DNA of 10,534 nucleotides from Baffinella frigidus (lineage: Eukaryota > Cryptophyceae > Cryptomonadales > Baffinellaceae): the NCBI GenBank assembly GCA_026770585.1, contig MU646735.1, forward strand, positions 123,891 through 134,424, given 5' to 3'. Positions within the stretch are counted from its first letter, which is position 1; each line of letters opens with the position of its first letter. Below, in pieces: positions 10,298-10,534 of the stretch. Below the pieces are notes generated by a model. The model was not told the origin of the DNA and made no database searches. It saw nothing but the letters and a program-made list of their open reading frames with translations. The translations under genes were made by a program, and so were the position numbers.

Positions 10298-10534
10298 CTC
10301 GGGTTTAAGCTCTAAGCTGTGGGGTTGGGGTTGAGGGTTTGGGGGTTGTGGTTTGGGGATTAGGATGCCCATGACCCTGATCTCGTCCCGCCAGACCTGC
10401 CAGGGTTTCAGTTTTAGGGTTGTGCGGTCAAGGTGTGGGAATTATGGTTTGGGGTGTGGGGTTTGGGGTGTGGGGTGTGGGGGGGGGGGTTCGGGGTTTG
10501 GGGTTTGGGGTTTGGGGTTTGGGGTTTGGGGTTT
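10298..10534 (+). repeat. Terminal G-rich satellite ending in TTTGGGG
   Basis: Degenerate TTGGGG/GTGTGGGG units flank E3 (10318-10360 and 10410-10490) and the window ends in at least five exact TTTGGGG units. G-strand on +, the polarity expected if a chromosome end lies to the right, although TTTGGGG is a variant and not the TTTAGGG seen at 1-158. Confidence 0.88.
10355..10396 (-). pseudogene. HEAT-like exon E3, eroded into satellite
   Basis: On - acceptor-like CCTGGCAG then VWRDEIRVMGILIP, aligning to VRRDAIRVLGNLIP of E1. After LIP it passes directly into CCAAACC-type satellite, so the 3' half of the exon is missing. Confidence 0.5.

Overview
This looks like nuclear DNA of a eukaryote with plant/algal-type telomere repeats (TTTAGGG on the + strand), most likely a protist or alga; I cannot name the species. 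There is no bacterial-style gene organisation and no long intact ORF. Instead there are short exon-like fragments (15-70 codons) separated by degenerate telomere-like minisatellites, TA microsatellites, small tandem repeats and many short inverted-repeat (foldback, MITE-like) elements. This suggests a subtelomere or a repeat-rich genic region whose introns are filled with telomere-like satellite. Every G-rich array has its G-strand on +, which would fit a chromosome end to the right of the window, not the left.

Layout. 1-930: telomere-like arrays with an exon-like fragment (159-244) and three copies of a VDQAKAQQQ module. 930-1250: first copy (M1) of a ~138-bp element, a 189-bp-period direct repeat and a perfect 19-bp-stem hairpin. 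1235-1450: second TTTAGGG array, abutting a fragment with an IQ motif. 1860-2915: three copies of an ITxKQAxAVTKA module, two with an inverted-repeat element immediately next to them, plus element copy M2. 3000-4050: a 211-bp foldback, a 23-bp minisatellite, and four pieces of a SEKEHGDWKWVHQWLDG module. 4080-5400: long degenerate G-rich satellites and TA microsatellites between inverted copies of a REVKIVEALA module. 5570-6950: hairpins, a 15-bp satellite, a 265-bp duplication and a VVDKxPARTYT module. 6950-7290: a 157-bp foldback with a 5-bp target duplication and an empty-site paralogue. 7490-8090: LTPEELSFIRAIVDGYA modules. 8450-8860: element copies M4 and M5 facing each other. 9000-10534: HEAT-like exons, one split precisely by element copy M6, ending in a TTTGGGG array.

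The recurring logic is multicopy small exon modules, mostly read on the - strand, several with plausible splice sites and with paralogues that differ largely at third codon positions. That pattern means the source genes were under protein-level selection even though many copies here are broken. The modules look like alpha-helical solenoid (HEAT/ARM-like) and IQ-type pieces. None could be assigned to a named gene. The most interesting points are the M6 insertion with no target duplication inside a HEAT-like exon (precise transposition or an intron-like element), the dated foldback with its empty site, and the same polarity of all telomere-like arrays.
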